From: MAG-120531 sp029242825
GTDB taxonomy: Bacteria > Bacteroidota > Bacteroidia > Flavobacteriales > Flavobacteriaceae
Assembly (NCBI GenBank): GCA_029242825.1
Contig: JAQWTF010000074.1
Span: 1 to 39,288, forward strand
Direction of reading: 5' to 3'
DNA: 39,288 bases
Shown here: positions 1 to 7,287 of the stretch, one piece after another
Layout: the number at the start of each line of letters is the position of its first letter
Position numbering within the stretch: position 1 is the stretch's first letter
The notes under the pieces: generated by a model
Database searches by the model: none
Told to the model about the DNA's origin: nothing
Seen by the model: the letters and a program-made list of their open reading frames with translations, nothing else
Made by a program: the position numbers and the translations under genes

Positions 1-86
1 CACCCTTTTCCATTCCGAACAAGGAAGTTAAGCTCATCAGCGCCGATGGTACTGCTATACCAAGTGGGAGAGTAGGTCGTTGCCTT
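1..86 (+). rRNA. rrf: 5S ribosomal RNA, 3' part
   Basis: The window opens inside a 5S rRNA gene. The stretch with CCGAAC near 15-20, AAGTTAAGCTC near 25-35, GCGCCGATGGTACTGC near 40-56 and GGGAGAGTAGGTCGTTGCC near 66-84 is the conserved 3' two-thirds of bacterial 5S rRNA. The 5' end lies outside the window, so an rRNA operon probably runs in from the left on this strand. The exact 3' end is uncertain by a few bases, because the mature end merges into a T-run at about 85-91. Confidence 0.95.
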
Positions 87-92
87 TTTTTG

Positions 93-128
93 AATCCCGA
101 ATACAGCAATGTGTTCGGGATTTTTTTT
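93..128 (+). terminator. Rho-independent terminator of the rRNA operon
   Basis: A 9-bp perfect inverted repeat, AATCCCGAA (93-101) and TTCGGGATT (114-122), is followed by a T-run to 128. It starts a few bases after the 5S 3' end, so it most likely ends the rRNA transcript. Confidence 0.9.
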
Positions 129-175
129 GCTCTATACTCAACAAGTCAATATCAAGTAGAGTCACATTTGCAATC

Positions 176-212
176 ACAAAAAAAAGGGAACCCAACGGGT
201 TCCTTTTTTTTA
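176..212. terminator. Bidirectional hairpin terminator
   Basis: GGAACCC and GGGTTCC form a GC-rich stem around a 3-base loop. An A-run lies on the left and a T-run (204-211) on the right, so the structure works in both directions. Its likely main client is the minus-strand DUF4268 gene, which ends at 238. It would also stop residual read-through from the rRNA operon. One extra G makes a single-base bulge in the left arm. Confidence 0.8.
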
Positions 213-237
213 TAGCTGTATTTCATCACTAGAAGAC

Positions 238-663
238 TTAGTCTTCTAATACAGCATTAAAATCTTCGAAAAAAGATTCGAATTGGGACATTGATTCATG
301 GAGAAACACCATGGCTTCTTGCCAAGTATTTTTGTTGTGAATGGAGACTCCTTCTAATAATACATATACCCTTGAGATGTCTTTATCTTCCTCTAAATAG
401 TATATTTCTTCAAACGTGGCTTTTGGTAGGTAGCTTTCTAAAACGACGGATTGCAAAGATTGTATTTTCTCCCATAATTCCATGCGTCTTTCTAAACTGT
501 CGTCTATGTCCAGGCATACCATGGCATTCTTTTTGTCAAAATGGAATTTAAACTCTAGGCCTTTTATTTTTGTATTGTACAGCGTCCACTTTCTCGGAAA
601 CGACTTTCCAAAGGAGGTCCAAAAGTCTTGCTTTAGTGCTTTTAATGCTGCTTTACTATACAT
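238..663 (-). CDS. DUF4268 domain-containing protein
   Basis: A 141-residue soluble protein rich in aromatic and acidic residues, with no signal peptide or membrane segment. Length, the N-terminal pattern (FWTSFGKSFPRKW near 14-26) and the central LEFKFHFDKK segment match the short stand-alone DUF4268 family common in Flavobacteria. Its function is unknown. DUF4268 also occurs as a C-terminal domain in some nuclease- or restriction-associated proteins, but nothing here links it to a restriction system. It starts 2 nt after the stop of the upstream ZIP transporter gene, so the two are very likely co-transcribed. A strong hairpin follows its stop codon. Confidence 0.75.
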   Translation of the reverse strand: MYSKAALKALKQDFWTSFGKSFPRKWTLYNTKIKGLEFKFHFDKKNAMVCLDIDDSLERRMELWEKIQSLQSVVLESYLPKATFEEIYYLEEDKDISRVYVLLEGVSIHNKNTWQEAMVFLHESMSQFESFFEDFNAVLED

Positions 664-665
664 GA

Positions 666-1337
666 TTAAAGAAAGTATGCGGTGGTTATACCAAGTACAA
701 TGACCAATATTTTTCTTAGATTAAAGGAGTGTCCTTCTGAGCTTTCGAACAGTATTACAGTGGCAATATGCAAGAGTACTCCAGTGACCAAAGCACTAAG
801 TGCGCTGGACCATATTGGGGGCAATGGGTATAAACTGTAAAAAAGACTTCCCAGCGGAGTCATTATTGAAAATAGAGTCATTACCAATAGGGCTTGGTAA
901 AATTTAATATTTGTTTTTAGAATGAAAATACTCAGTATTACAGCAACGGTAATTTTGTGAATGACAATACCATAAAGTAAGTGGTTGTGGTTAACAACAG
1001 GTATGCCTTCTAAAAATGCATGTATGGACAAACTCACAAAAAGCATCCAAGGAATTTTAGTGCTTTTTGCATCTAAATGGACATGTCCGTGTTCAGCACC
1101 CTTAGAAAAAAACTCAAGCACTATCTGTAATAATATCCCCAATAGAATGAATAAGCCCATTTGCTTAGGATCTTGATGTTCGTACAATTCTGGAAATAAC
1201 TCAAAAATAAGTACAGATAAGAGGAAAGCACCACTAAAGGCTAATAGTAATTTAAGTAATTGTTTGCTTTTTGGTTGAAAGAAATACACCCCTAAAAAGC
1301 TTAGAATTACTGCGAAAATTGGAAGGGCGTAAATCAT
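666..1337 (-). CDS. ZIP family metal cation transporter
   Basis: A 223-residue polytopic membrane protein with about seven or eight hydrophobic segments. The motifs HAFLEGIP (about 126-133) and HKITVA (about 147-152) are the paired metal-binding helices typical of ZIP (ZupT/GufA-like) importers. The cytoplasmic loop before them carries a short His-rich stretch (EHGHVHLD, about 83-90). ZIP proteins bring Zn2+, and often Fe2+ or Mn2+, into the cytoplasm. Substrate specificity cannot be read from the sequence. It is the first gene of a two-gene unit with the DUF4268 gene and is divergent from the RNA methyltransferase at 1421. Confidence 0.9.
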   Translation of the reverse strand: MIYALPIFAVILSFLGVYFFQPKSKQLLKLLLAFSGAFLLSVLIFELFPELYEHQDPKQMGLFILLGILLQIVLEFFSKGAEHGHVHLDAKSTKIPWMLFVSLSIHAFLEGIPVVNHNHLLYGIVIHKITVAVILSIFILKTNIKFYQALLVMTLFSIMTPLGSLFYSLYPLPPIWSSALSALVTGVLLHIATVILFESSEGHSFNLRKILVIVLGITTAYFL

Positions 1338-1367
1338 TTTGTTTGCTGACTATGCATATAGATAGTC

Positions 1368-1402
1368 TTTGGATAGGTTTGGTATAAAATTAATGTATTT
1401 TT
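1368..1402 (+). promoter_or_regulatory. Candidate Bacteroidota-type promoter for the RNA methyltransferase
   Basis: TATTTTTG at 1395-1402 fits the -7 consensus TAnnTTTG. A TTTG at 1368-1371 could be the -33 element, with a 23-bp spacer at the long end of the accepted range. The start codon lies 18 nt downstream of the -7 box. Confidence 0.5.
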
Positions 1403-1420
1403 GTGGCTTAATCCAACGGA

Positions 1421-2593
1421 ATGCGAGACAAAAATTTTAAGATGGTGGCTAAAACCCTTTTTGGGTTTGAAGATATATTGGCTAAGGAACTTCGTGATCT
1501 AGGAGCATTGAATGTAGAAACGGCCATTAGAAGCGTTTATTTTGAGGGAGACACGGGTTTTATGTATAAAGCCAATTTATGCTTAAGAACAGCTACAAAA
1601 ATCATCAAGCCTATAGCCACTTTTAAAGCTACAAACGAAGATAGTTTGTACCGACAGGTAGCTAAAATGGACTGGACCTCTCTTTTGGATTTAGAGACCA
1701 CATTCGCTATTGATACTACTGTTAATTCTGAATATTTCTCCCACTCTTTATATGTGTCACAAAAAGTGAAAGATGCTATTGTAGATACTTTTAGAGAAGC
1801 TACTGGAGAGAGACCTAATGTAGATGTGAAACATCCAGATTTAAAGTTGAATGTTCATATTCAAAAGGATCAATGTACTATTTCATTGGATTCTTCTGGT
1901 CGCTCTCTTCATATTAGAGGCTATAAGACCGCTACTAACATAGCCCCCATTAATGAGGTGTTGGCTGCTGGAATATTACTATTGAGTGGTTGGAAAGGCC
2001 AATCAGATTTTTTAGATCCTATGTGCGGTAGTGGAACACTATTAATTGAAGCTGCTATGATTGCATGCAATATACCGCCCAATATTAATAGAAAGGAGTT
2101 TGCTTTTGAAAAATGGACTGATTTTGATCCTGATTTATTTCAAACAATTATGGAAGCCTCTTTAAAAAAGGTCACTGATTTCCCCTATAAAATTACAGGT
2201 TATGACAAGGCGCCATCTGCCATAAGAAAAGCACAAGATAATATAAGTGAGGCCCAATTGGAGGAGTTTATTACCGTAGAGCGAAAATCTTTTTTTTCTA
2301 CCGAAAAAGAAGTGCCAGATCAACCCCTTCATATGGTATTTAATCCACCTTACGGTGAGCGATTAGATGTGGAGATGAAAGATTTCTATGAAAATATAGG
2401 TAATACCCTTAAAAAAAATTATCCAGGCACCCATGCTTGGTTTATAACCTCTAATTTAGAAGCCCTTAAATTTGTTGGATTAAAGCCTTCTCGAAAAATA
2501 AAAGTATTTAATTCACAGTTGGAATCTAGATTGGTGAAGTACGAGATGTATGCGGGCAGTAAACGGGCTAAATTTAATCCATCTTTTACCTAG
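1421..2593 (+). CDS. THUMP domain class I SAM-dependent RNA methyltransferase
   Basis: A 390-residue protein with an N-terminal THUMP-type RNA-binding region (about 55-160) and a C-terminal Rossmann methyltransferase. DPMCGSGTLLIEAA (about 200-213) is the SAM-binding motif and NPPYGERL (about 308-315) is the catalytic NPPY motif of N6-adenine or N2-guanine base methyltransferases. This matches the RlmL N-terminal/YpsC family, whose E. coli member makes m2G2445 in 23S rRNA. The exact target here is inferred. The start at 1421 is preferred because it lies 18 nt after a -7-like box, but an ATG at 1442 is possible. Two small membrane-protein genes follow on the same strand. Confidence 0.9.
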   Translation: MRDKNFKMVAKTLFGFEDILAKELRDLGALNVETAIRSVYFEGDTGFMYKANLCLRTATKIIKPIATFKATNEDSLYRQVAKMDWTSLLDLETTFAIDTTVNSEYFSHSLYVSQKVKDAIVDTFREATGERPNVDVKHPDLKLNVHIQKDQCTISLDSSGRSLHIRGYKTATNIAPINEVLAAGILLLSGWKGQSDFLDPMCGSGTLLIEAAMIACNIPPNINRKEFAFEKWTDFDPDLFQTIMEASLKKVTDFPYKITGYDKAPSAIRKAQDNISEAQLEEFITVERKSFFSTEKEVPDQPLHMVFNPPYGERLDVEMKDFYENIGNTLKKNYPGTHAWFITSNLEALKFVGLKPSRKIKVFNSQLESRLVKYEMYAGSKRAKFNPSFT

Positions 2594-2596
2594 TCT

Positions 2597-2824
2597 ATGA
2601 AAGCAAAAGCACTGTTGTATAATTTTATTGGGTTTACTTTTTTCTTTTTAGTACTGAGATATTTATCCGTATTTGTAGTAGCTGAAGTGCCTATCTATAT
2701 GGTAGTTATTGCTGCTGTTTTAGCTAATTTTTTGAGTCCTAAATTTGGTGTAGTAGAGACTGAAAAAGGAATGAAAATGATGATGAAATGGATTTTCATC
2801 AAAGGCCTTAGGGAAATAAAATAG
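2597..2824 (+). CDS. Small two-helix membrane protein, unknown function
   Basis: A 75-residue protein with two hydrophobic segments (about 7-29 and 31-50) and a basic Met/Lys-rich C-terminus. I do not recognise a named family. It begins 3 nt after the methyltransferase stop, so co-transcription is likely. Its last 12 codons (from 2785) form the first unit of a tandem repeat that continues beyond the stop codon, so the present C-terminus may have been altered by repeat expansion. Confidence 0.7.
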   Translation: MKAKALLYNFIGFTFFFLVLRYLSVFVVAEVPIYMVVIAAVLANFLSPKFGVVETEKGMKMMMKWIFIKGLREIK

Positions 2825-2938
2825 GAATGGATTTTCATTAAATGTCTAAGAGAAATAAAACAGAAAGGATTTTCTCAAAGGTTCTAGAGAAATAAAATAG
2901 AGATGAATTTTCTCAAAGGTTCTAGAGAAATAAAATAG
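2785..2938 (+). repeat. Four-copy tandem repeat of about 38 bp, overlapping a gene end
   Basis: Four units lie head to tail at 2785-2824 (40 bp), 2825-2863 (39 bp), 2864-2900 (37 bp) and 2901-2938 (38 bp). Each ends in AAATAAAATAG or AAATAAAACAG. Units 3 and 4 are the most alike: 2870-2905 is identical to 2908-2943 over 36 bp. Units 1 and 2 have diverged. Unit 1 encodes the last residues and stop of the small membrane protein. The later units are non-coding because the unit lengths are mostly not multiples of three. Confidence 0.9.
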
Positions 2939-2952
2939 AGATGGGTTAAATT

Positions 2953-3072
2953 ATGGCAGAAGAGATGATTAGAGGAAAAGAGGTGTTTAAGGGCTGTCTT
3001 TTTACATTTATCGCTATTTTCATAGTCATGGCTATTGCAACAGCTTTGGCATTGTTTTATATCTTTTACTAG
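2953..3072 (+). CDS. Candidate 39-residue single-pass membrane microprotein
   Basis: An ATG at 2953 opens a 39-codon frame ending in TAG at 3070-3072. The product has a short charged N-terminus (MAEEMIRGKEVFKG) and one continuous hydrophobic segment from about residue 15 to 38, ending FYIFY. This layout of a charged head and a full-length membrane helix is unlikely by chance in an otherwise empty gap. It lies just after the tandem repeat and on the same strand as the two genes before it, so it may belong to the same transcript. No family is recognised. No Shine-Dalgarno site is visible, which is normal for this phylum. Confidence 0.55.
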   Translation: MAEEMIRGKEVFKGCLFTFIAIFIVMAIATALALFYIFY

Positions 3073-3121
3073 GGGACCAGCAAATTTAGCTGGTGGGGCT
3101 TGGAAAACTTATGTCAAAAAG

Positions 3122-3979
3122 TTAAAGGCGCTGTTTTGAAGATTTTTTTTCCTCTTTATATGCAGCTCGTTGTGCTTTTTTTATACTTTTTTCCTCAGAT
3201 ACTTCTTGTAACCTTTTCTTTTTAGCCTCTTCAGATTCTTTATAAACTTTTGGTTTTTTGAAAATTGGGATTAAATAACTGATGCTATAGTTATACCCCA
3301 CACCAAATTTGCTCTCTTCTGTGACAGCATTAAAACCTGGAACCCAATTGTTTGGAAAGTTTGTGTTGTTGTCATGGTTTAGTAAATAGCCACCCCGGAC
3401 ACTGGCATTTAAAAAAATATTAGCGAATAATTCTACTTTGGCTCCAAAGACTACTTCTAGCCACAAAGCACTTAAACCGCTATAAGTTGGAAGGCTTTGA
3501 TCGCTCACGCCAAAGCCTTCTGTATTCCAATACCTGTCTGTGTCAAATACAGCAAACTCATTTACGGTCTGACTGTATTTTGCATAGGCCAATCTCCCTC
3601 CTAAATGAATCATGTTGTTCATTCCATACCAATTGTCGTAGGTATTTTGATCTATACCAATTTTAAAATAAGATCCGTCAGGTGTATAGGTATAGGTGTC
3701 TTCTACAATTGACTTTTTTTCAGTCCCCCATTCAGTTGCTAAATAAAGTGTTTGACTGAGCCTGAAGTCCGCTACTAATTCTAGCCCTTCAAAATCTGGC
3801 TTTAGTTGTCCTAATATTTTCTTGCTTAAATCCATTCCTAGGCGTATGCCATAGGATTCCATGTGGGTTATAGTATCTTTGGGGTTTAGGTCTATTTTTT
3901 TCTGCTGTGCTTGAGTTTGAAGCACCATAAATAACCCTAATAAACTAGTGATAAATTTCAATGTGTACTTCATTTTCAT
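3122..3979 (-). CDS. DUF6048 family secreted protein
   Basis: A 285-residue protein with an N-terminal signal peptide (hydrophobic core TSLLGLFMVL, cleavage near TQAQ-QKK at about 24-25). The middle has alternating polar and aromatic stretches typical of outer-membrane beta strands. The tail is highly charged and Lys/Glu-rich (from about 245). Order and length match the DUF6048 family, found in Flavobacteria beside a DUF6452 lipoprotein and rlmD. The function is unknown. An outer-membrane barrel-like role is inferred from strand pattern only. The first ATG overlaps the upstream gene by 35 nt, and a second ATG two codons later is equally possible. Confidence 0.7.
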   Translation of the reverse strand: MKMKYTLKFITSLLGLFMVLQTQAQQKKIDLNPKDTITHMESYGIRLGMDLSKKILGQLKPDFEGLELVADFRLSQTLYLATEWGTEKKSIVEDTYTYTPDGSYFKIGIDQNTYDNWYGMNNMIHLGGRLAYAKYSQTVNEFAVFDTDRYWNTEGFGVSDQSLPTYSGLSALWLEVVFGAKVELFANIFLNASVRGGYLLNHDNNTNFPNNWVPGFNAVTEESKFGVGYNYSISYLIPIFKKPKVYKESEEAKKKRLQEVSEEKSIKKAQRAAYKEEKKSSKQRL

Positions 3980-4448
3980 TAGAAATGCTTGGACTTAATA
4001 CAGTTATTTTTTTGATCCAATTGTCTGAGTCTGGCGTGAGTATTGGAATTAGATTGTCATAAGAAACAATGTACCCACAGGCTTTAGAAATGAATGTTGG
4101 GTTTGGGGTGTAAGAGAATATTAAAGCGTCTATATTGCCACTCACAGTTCCTTTTGAATCTATGCTTGCATTTGTCACTAAATAATATTCGGTTTGGTTT
4201 GTATTGGGAATTAGAGGGATTAAGGCTTCTGTGATACTACTAGATCCCGGTGATATGGTTGTAATTGGCGTTGTTTTGTCTTTTCCGACTACCAAAAGCC
4301 TTTCAGGTGCTTTTTCTGAAGTTTCATCTGCAGAATCGAGAAAAGTAATGCGCATCATTGGGGTGTCTCCTGCAATACAAATATCGTCTTTTTCACAGGA
4401 CCAAAAACAGCCCAAAATAATTAGCGAGAAAAGTATATTCCTTTTCAT
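3945..4448 (-). CDS. DUF6452 family lipoprotein
   Basis: A 167-residue protein with a lipoprotein signal: a positively charged start (MKRN), a hydrophobic core and a lipobox ending at Cys18 (CFWSC). The mature part looks like a beta-rich domain. Position and length match the DUF6452 lipoproteins encoded between rlmD and a DUF6048 gene in Flavobacteria. It starts 6 nt after the rlmD stop and its 3' end overlaps the DUF6048 gene, so all three are probably one transcript. The function is unknown. The lipid anchor and secreted partner suggest the two act together in the envelope, which is inference. Confidence 0.7.
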   Translation of the reverse strand: MKRNILFSLIILGCFWSCEKDDICIAGDTPMMRITFLDSADETSEKAPERLLVVGKDKTTPITTISPGSSSITEALIPLIPNTNQTEYYLVTNASIDSKGTVSGNIDALIFSYTPNPTFISKACGYIVSYDNLIPILTPDSDNWIKKITVLSPSISNENEVHIEIYH

Positions 4449-4454
4449 AATCTT

Positions 4455-5867
4455 TTATTTCTTCAAGCTTAAAAGTACAACATTTTCTACATGGTGTGTT
4501 TGGGGAAACATGTCAACAGCTTGTGTTTTGGTCAGATCGTATTTTTCTTTCATAAGTCCTAAATCTCTTGCTTGTGTAGCACTATTGCAGCTTACATACA
4601 CAATTTTGTCAGGTGCCATTTTTAGAATTTCTTCTACCACATCTTTATGCATTCCATCTCTTGGGGGATCTGTTATTAAGACATCGGCCTTGCCATGCAA
4701 GGCTATAAAAGAGGGGGAAAATACATTTTTCATGTCTCCTACATAAAATTCAACATTGTCTATATTGTTGTGAATTGCATTTGCTTTAGCGTCTATAATA
4801 GCTTCCGGAACTGATTCAATGCCTATTACTTTTTGAGCTTTTTTAGAAATAAATTGTGCAATAGTTCCTGTGCCTGTGTACAGGTCATATACCAATTCGT
4901 TGCCAGTAAGTCCTGCAAAATCTCTGGTGATTTTATATAAGTTATACGCTTGTGCAGCGTTGGTTTGGTAGAAAGATTTGGCATTTATTTTAAACTGTAA
5001 GCCTTCCATCTCTTCAATGATGTGATCTCTACCACTAAAACAAATGACCTCTTGATCATAAATAGTGTCGTTGGCTTTTTGATTTATGACGTATTGTAAA
5101 GAGGTAATACTAGGAAATTGTGTTTTTATAGCCTCTAGGAGTTTAATTCTATTGGTAGGATTGTTTTCACAGAATTGCACCAGAACCATATATTCTCCAT
5201 TTGAACTCGTTCTGATCATGAGTGTTCTCAATTCTCCAGTATGATTTCTGGGATTAAAAAATGTGATTCCCTCTGCTATTGCAAATTGTTTCACAAATAA
5301 TCTCATTTCATTCGATGGATCTGCTTGGAGGTGACATTTTTTTATATCAAGAATTTTATCCCACATACCTGGAATGTGAAAACCCAAAGCGTTTCTGTCT
5401 TCTATGGTGTCTTTTTCTTGAATCTCTTCAGGGGTTAACCACCTACTGTCTGAGAAAGAAAATTCCATTTTGTTTCTGTAAAAATATGCCTCAGGGGCTC
5501 CGGCAATTGGAGTCACTTCTGGGAGATCTATATGTCCAATTCTCTTTAAGTTATTTAAAACCTCTTGTTCCTTATAAGCGATTTGGTGCTCATACCCCAT
5601 GTGCTGCCATTTACAACCGCCACAAACACCAAAGTGTTCACATGCTGGTGGTACCCTTTTTTCTGATTTTTGGTGAAATGCCACAGCGGTTCCTTCGAAG
5701 TATGCTTTTCTTTTTTTGGTGGTTTTAACGTCTACAATGTCACCAGGAACAGCATTATTGATGAAAATTACGCGACCGTCTGGTGCTTTTCCAACCGTTT
5801 TTCCCTTAGCAGCAGTGTCTGTTACTAAGATGTTTTCGAATACAAGGGGATTTCTTCTTTTTCGCAT
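4455..5867 (-). CDS. rlmD: 23S rRNA (uracil-5-)-methyltransferase, RlmD type
   Basis: A 470-residue protein with an N-terminal TRAM-like RNA-binding domain (about 10-65). Next come the cysteines of a [4Fe-4S] site, with Cys76, Cys82 and Cys85 (CGGCKWQH) and Cys178 (KKCHLQ) as likely ligands. The C-terminal SAM methyltransferase has DLYTGTGTIAQF as SAM motif, TDPPRDG, and the catalytic Cys in YVSCNSATQARD (about 427-439). The family makes m5U at 23S rRNA position 1939 (RlmD) or 747 (RlmC), and RlmD/RumA fits the layout best. It leads an operon with the DUF6452 and DUF6048 genes. A TACTTTTG box sits 4 nt before the ATG. Confidence 0.92.
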   Translation of the reverse strand: MRKRRNPLVFENILVTDTAAKGKTVGKAPDGRVIFINNAVPGDIVDVKTTKKRKAYFEGTAVAFHQKSEKRVPPACEHFGVCGGCKWQHMGYEHQIAYKEQEVLNNLKRIGHIDLPEVTPIAGAPEAYFYRNKMEFSFSDSRWLTPEEIQEKDTIEDRNALGFHIPGMWDKILDIKKCHLQADPSNEMRLFVKQFAIAEGITFFNPRNHTGELRTLMIRTSSNGEYMVLVQFCENNPTNRIKLLEAIKTQFPSITSLQYVINQKANDTIYDQEVICFSGRDHIIEEMEGLQFKINAKSFYQTNAAQAYNLYKITRDFAGLTGNELVYDLYTGTGTIAQFISKKAQKVIGIESVPEAIIDAKANAIHNNIDNVEFYVGDMKNVFSPSFIALHGKADVLITDPPRDGMHKDVVEEILKMAPDKIVYVSCNSATQARDLGLMKEKYDLTKTQAVDMFPQTHHVENVVLLSLKK

Positions 5868-5871
5868 GGGG

Positions 5872-5879
5872 CAAAAGTA
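5872..5879 (-). promoter_or_regulatory. -7-like element directly before rlmD
   Basis: On the minus strand this reads TACTTTTG, a perfect TAnnTTTG match, separated from the rlmD ATG by only 4 nt (CCCC). If it is the promoter, the mRNA would be leaderless or nearly so. No -33 TTG is evident about 17-23 bp upstream. Confidence 0.45.
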
Positions 5880-5969
5880 CTATCTTTTTTATTTAAAATT
5901 GTAGCTTTGTGGCAAACAGGCTATTTCTTTTTTGTAGTCTAATATTACATCAATCATTAAAAAACATTT

Positions 5970-7250
5970 ATGTCTCAAACAGTTAAAATAAGTGCACAGC
6001 AAGCTATTGAATTAGAAGATAAATACGGTGCCCACAATTACCACCCATTGCCGGTAGTTCTATCTAAAGGTGAAGGTGTTTATGTTTGGGATGTAGATGG
6101 AAATAAATATTTTGATTTTTTATCTGCATATTCTGCAGTGAATCAGGGGCATTGCCATCCGAAGATTGTTGGAGCCATGGTGAATCAGGCACAGACGCTT
6201 ACGCTCACCTCAAGAGCTTTTTACAATGATAAATTGGGTGTATTTGAGAAATATGCTACCGAAACATTTGGATATGACAAACTGCTTCCTATGAATACTG
6301 GAGCAGAAGCTGTAGAAACAGCTTTAAAAATCTGTAGAAAGTGGGGTTATGAGGTAAAGAATTTGCCCAAAAACACAGCCAAAATTGTGGTTTGTGAAAA
6401 TAATTTTCACGGTAGAACAACAACCATAGTGTCATTTTCAAATGACCCAGTAGCTCAAAATAATTTTGGACCATTTACAGAAGGTTTTATTAAAATACCC
6501 TACGACAATATTGATGCTTTAGAGGCAACACTGGCTTCTGATCCCTCTATTGCTGGTTTTTTAGTGGAACCTATTCAGGGAGAAGCCGGAGTCTATGTGC
6601 CTTCTGAGGGCTATTTAGCAGCTGCAAAGGCACTTTGTGACAAGTACAATGTACTCTTTATTGCAGACGAGGTTCAAACTGGCATTGCTAGAACAGGAAA
6701 ATTATTAGCTACTTGTGGTAATTGCTCCTGTTCAGACAGGCACTGCAGCGGAACACCTGAGGTGAAAGCAGATATTTTAATCCTGGGAAAAGCTATTTCT
6801 GGTGGTGCATACCCCATTTCTGCTGTATTGACAAACAATGCTATAATGAAGGTAATTGCGCCTGGAAATCACGGGAGTACTTTTGGAGGAAACCCTGTAG
6901 CTGCTGTGGTTGGGATTGCTGCCTTAGAAGTGGTCAAAGAGGAGTCTTTGGCTCAAAATGCTTTTGATTTAGGTCATTTGTTTAGGGAAGAAATACAGAA
7001 ATATGTAGACCAATCTACGATAGTGAAAGGTGTTAGGGGTAAAGGCTTGTTAAATGCTATTTTAATTAACGATACGGAAGAAAGTGATACTGCTTGGAAT
7101 ATTTGTTTGGCCCTTAGAGATAATGGTTTGCTAGCGAAACCAACCCATGGAAATATTATCAGGTTTGCACCACCATTAGTGATGAATAAAGAACAACTTT
7201 TGGCATGTGTGGCTATTATCACTAAAACCTTAGCTTCCTTTGAGCAATAA
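5970..7250 (+). CDS. rocD: Ornithine aminotransferase (ornithine--oxo-acid transaminase)
   Basis: A 426-residue class III PLP aminotransferase. The N-terminus (YGAHNYHPLPVVLSKGEG) is diagnostic of ornithine delta-aminotransferases. It transfers the delta-amino group of ornithine to 2-oxoglutarate, giving glutamate semialdehyde and glutamate, and so links arginine and proline metabolism. Visible sites are NTGAEAVETA (about 109-118), the PLP-contacting Asp233 in ADEVQTG, and the Schiff-base Lys274 in ILGKAISGG. Between these two sites lies a cysteine-rich insert (Cys249, Cys252, Cys254, Cys259) absent from the animal enzyme. An isolated TAGCTTTG at 5902-5909 is a possible promoter element. Confidence 0.93.
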   Translation: MSQTVKISAQQAIELEDKYGAHNYHPLPVVLSKGEGVYVWDVDGNKYFDFLSAYSAVNQGHCHPKIVGAMVNQAQTLTLTSRAFYNDKLGVFEKYATETFGYDKLLPMNTGAEAVETALKICRKWGYEVKNLPKNTAKIVVCENNFHGRTTTIVSFSNDPVAQNNFGPFTEGFIKIPYDNIDALEATLASDPSIAGFLVEPIQGEAGVYVPSEGYLAAAKALCDKYNVLFIADEVQTGIARTGKLLATCGNCSCSDRHCSGTPEVKADILILGKAISGGAYPISAVLTNNAIMKVIAPGNHGSTFGGNPVAAVVGIAALEVVKEESLAQNAFDLGHLFREEIQKYVDQSTIVKGVRGKGLLNAILINDTEESDTAWNICLALRDNGLLAKPTHGNIIRFAPPLVMNKEQLLACVAIITKTLASFEQ

Positions 7251-7287
7251 TTTGTGAAGTATTCATTTTTGAAACGACTATTTTGAT

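Noticed and set aside
2842..2895. A 17-residue frame inside repeat units 2 and 3 beginning MSKRNKTERIF
   Set aside because: It lies wholly in the tandem repeat, is very basic and short, and the unit lengths do not keep its frame. It is more likely a by-product of the duplication than a gene.
3076..3094. Hairpin ACCAGC/GCTGGT between the microprotein and the DUF6048 gene
   Set aside because: It is a good 6-bp stem but no T-run follows on either strand, so I do not call it a terminator.
4204..4746. Open frame of 180 codons on the plus strand
   Set aside because: It is antisense to the lipoprotein and rlmD genes. The translation lacks any recognisable motif and the opposite strand carries clear families.
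5279..5728. Plus-strand open frame of 149 codons
   Set aside because: It is the shadow of rlmD, whose Fe-S cysteines and methyltransferase motifs are on the other strand.
5922..5969. Close-spaced promoter before rocD
   Set aside because: No TAnnTTTG box lies near the ATG. The only match (5902-5909) is 60 nt away and lacks a -33 partner.
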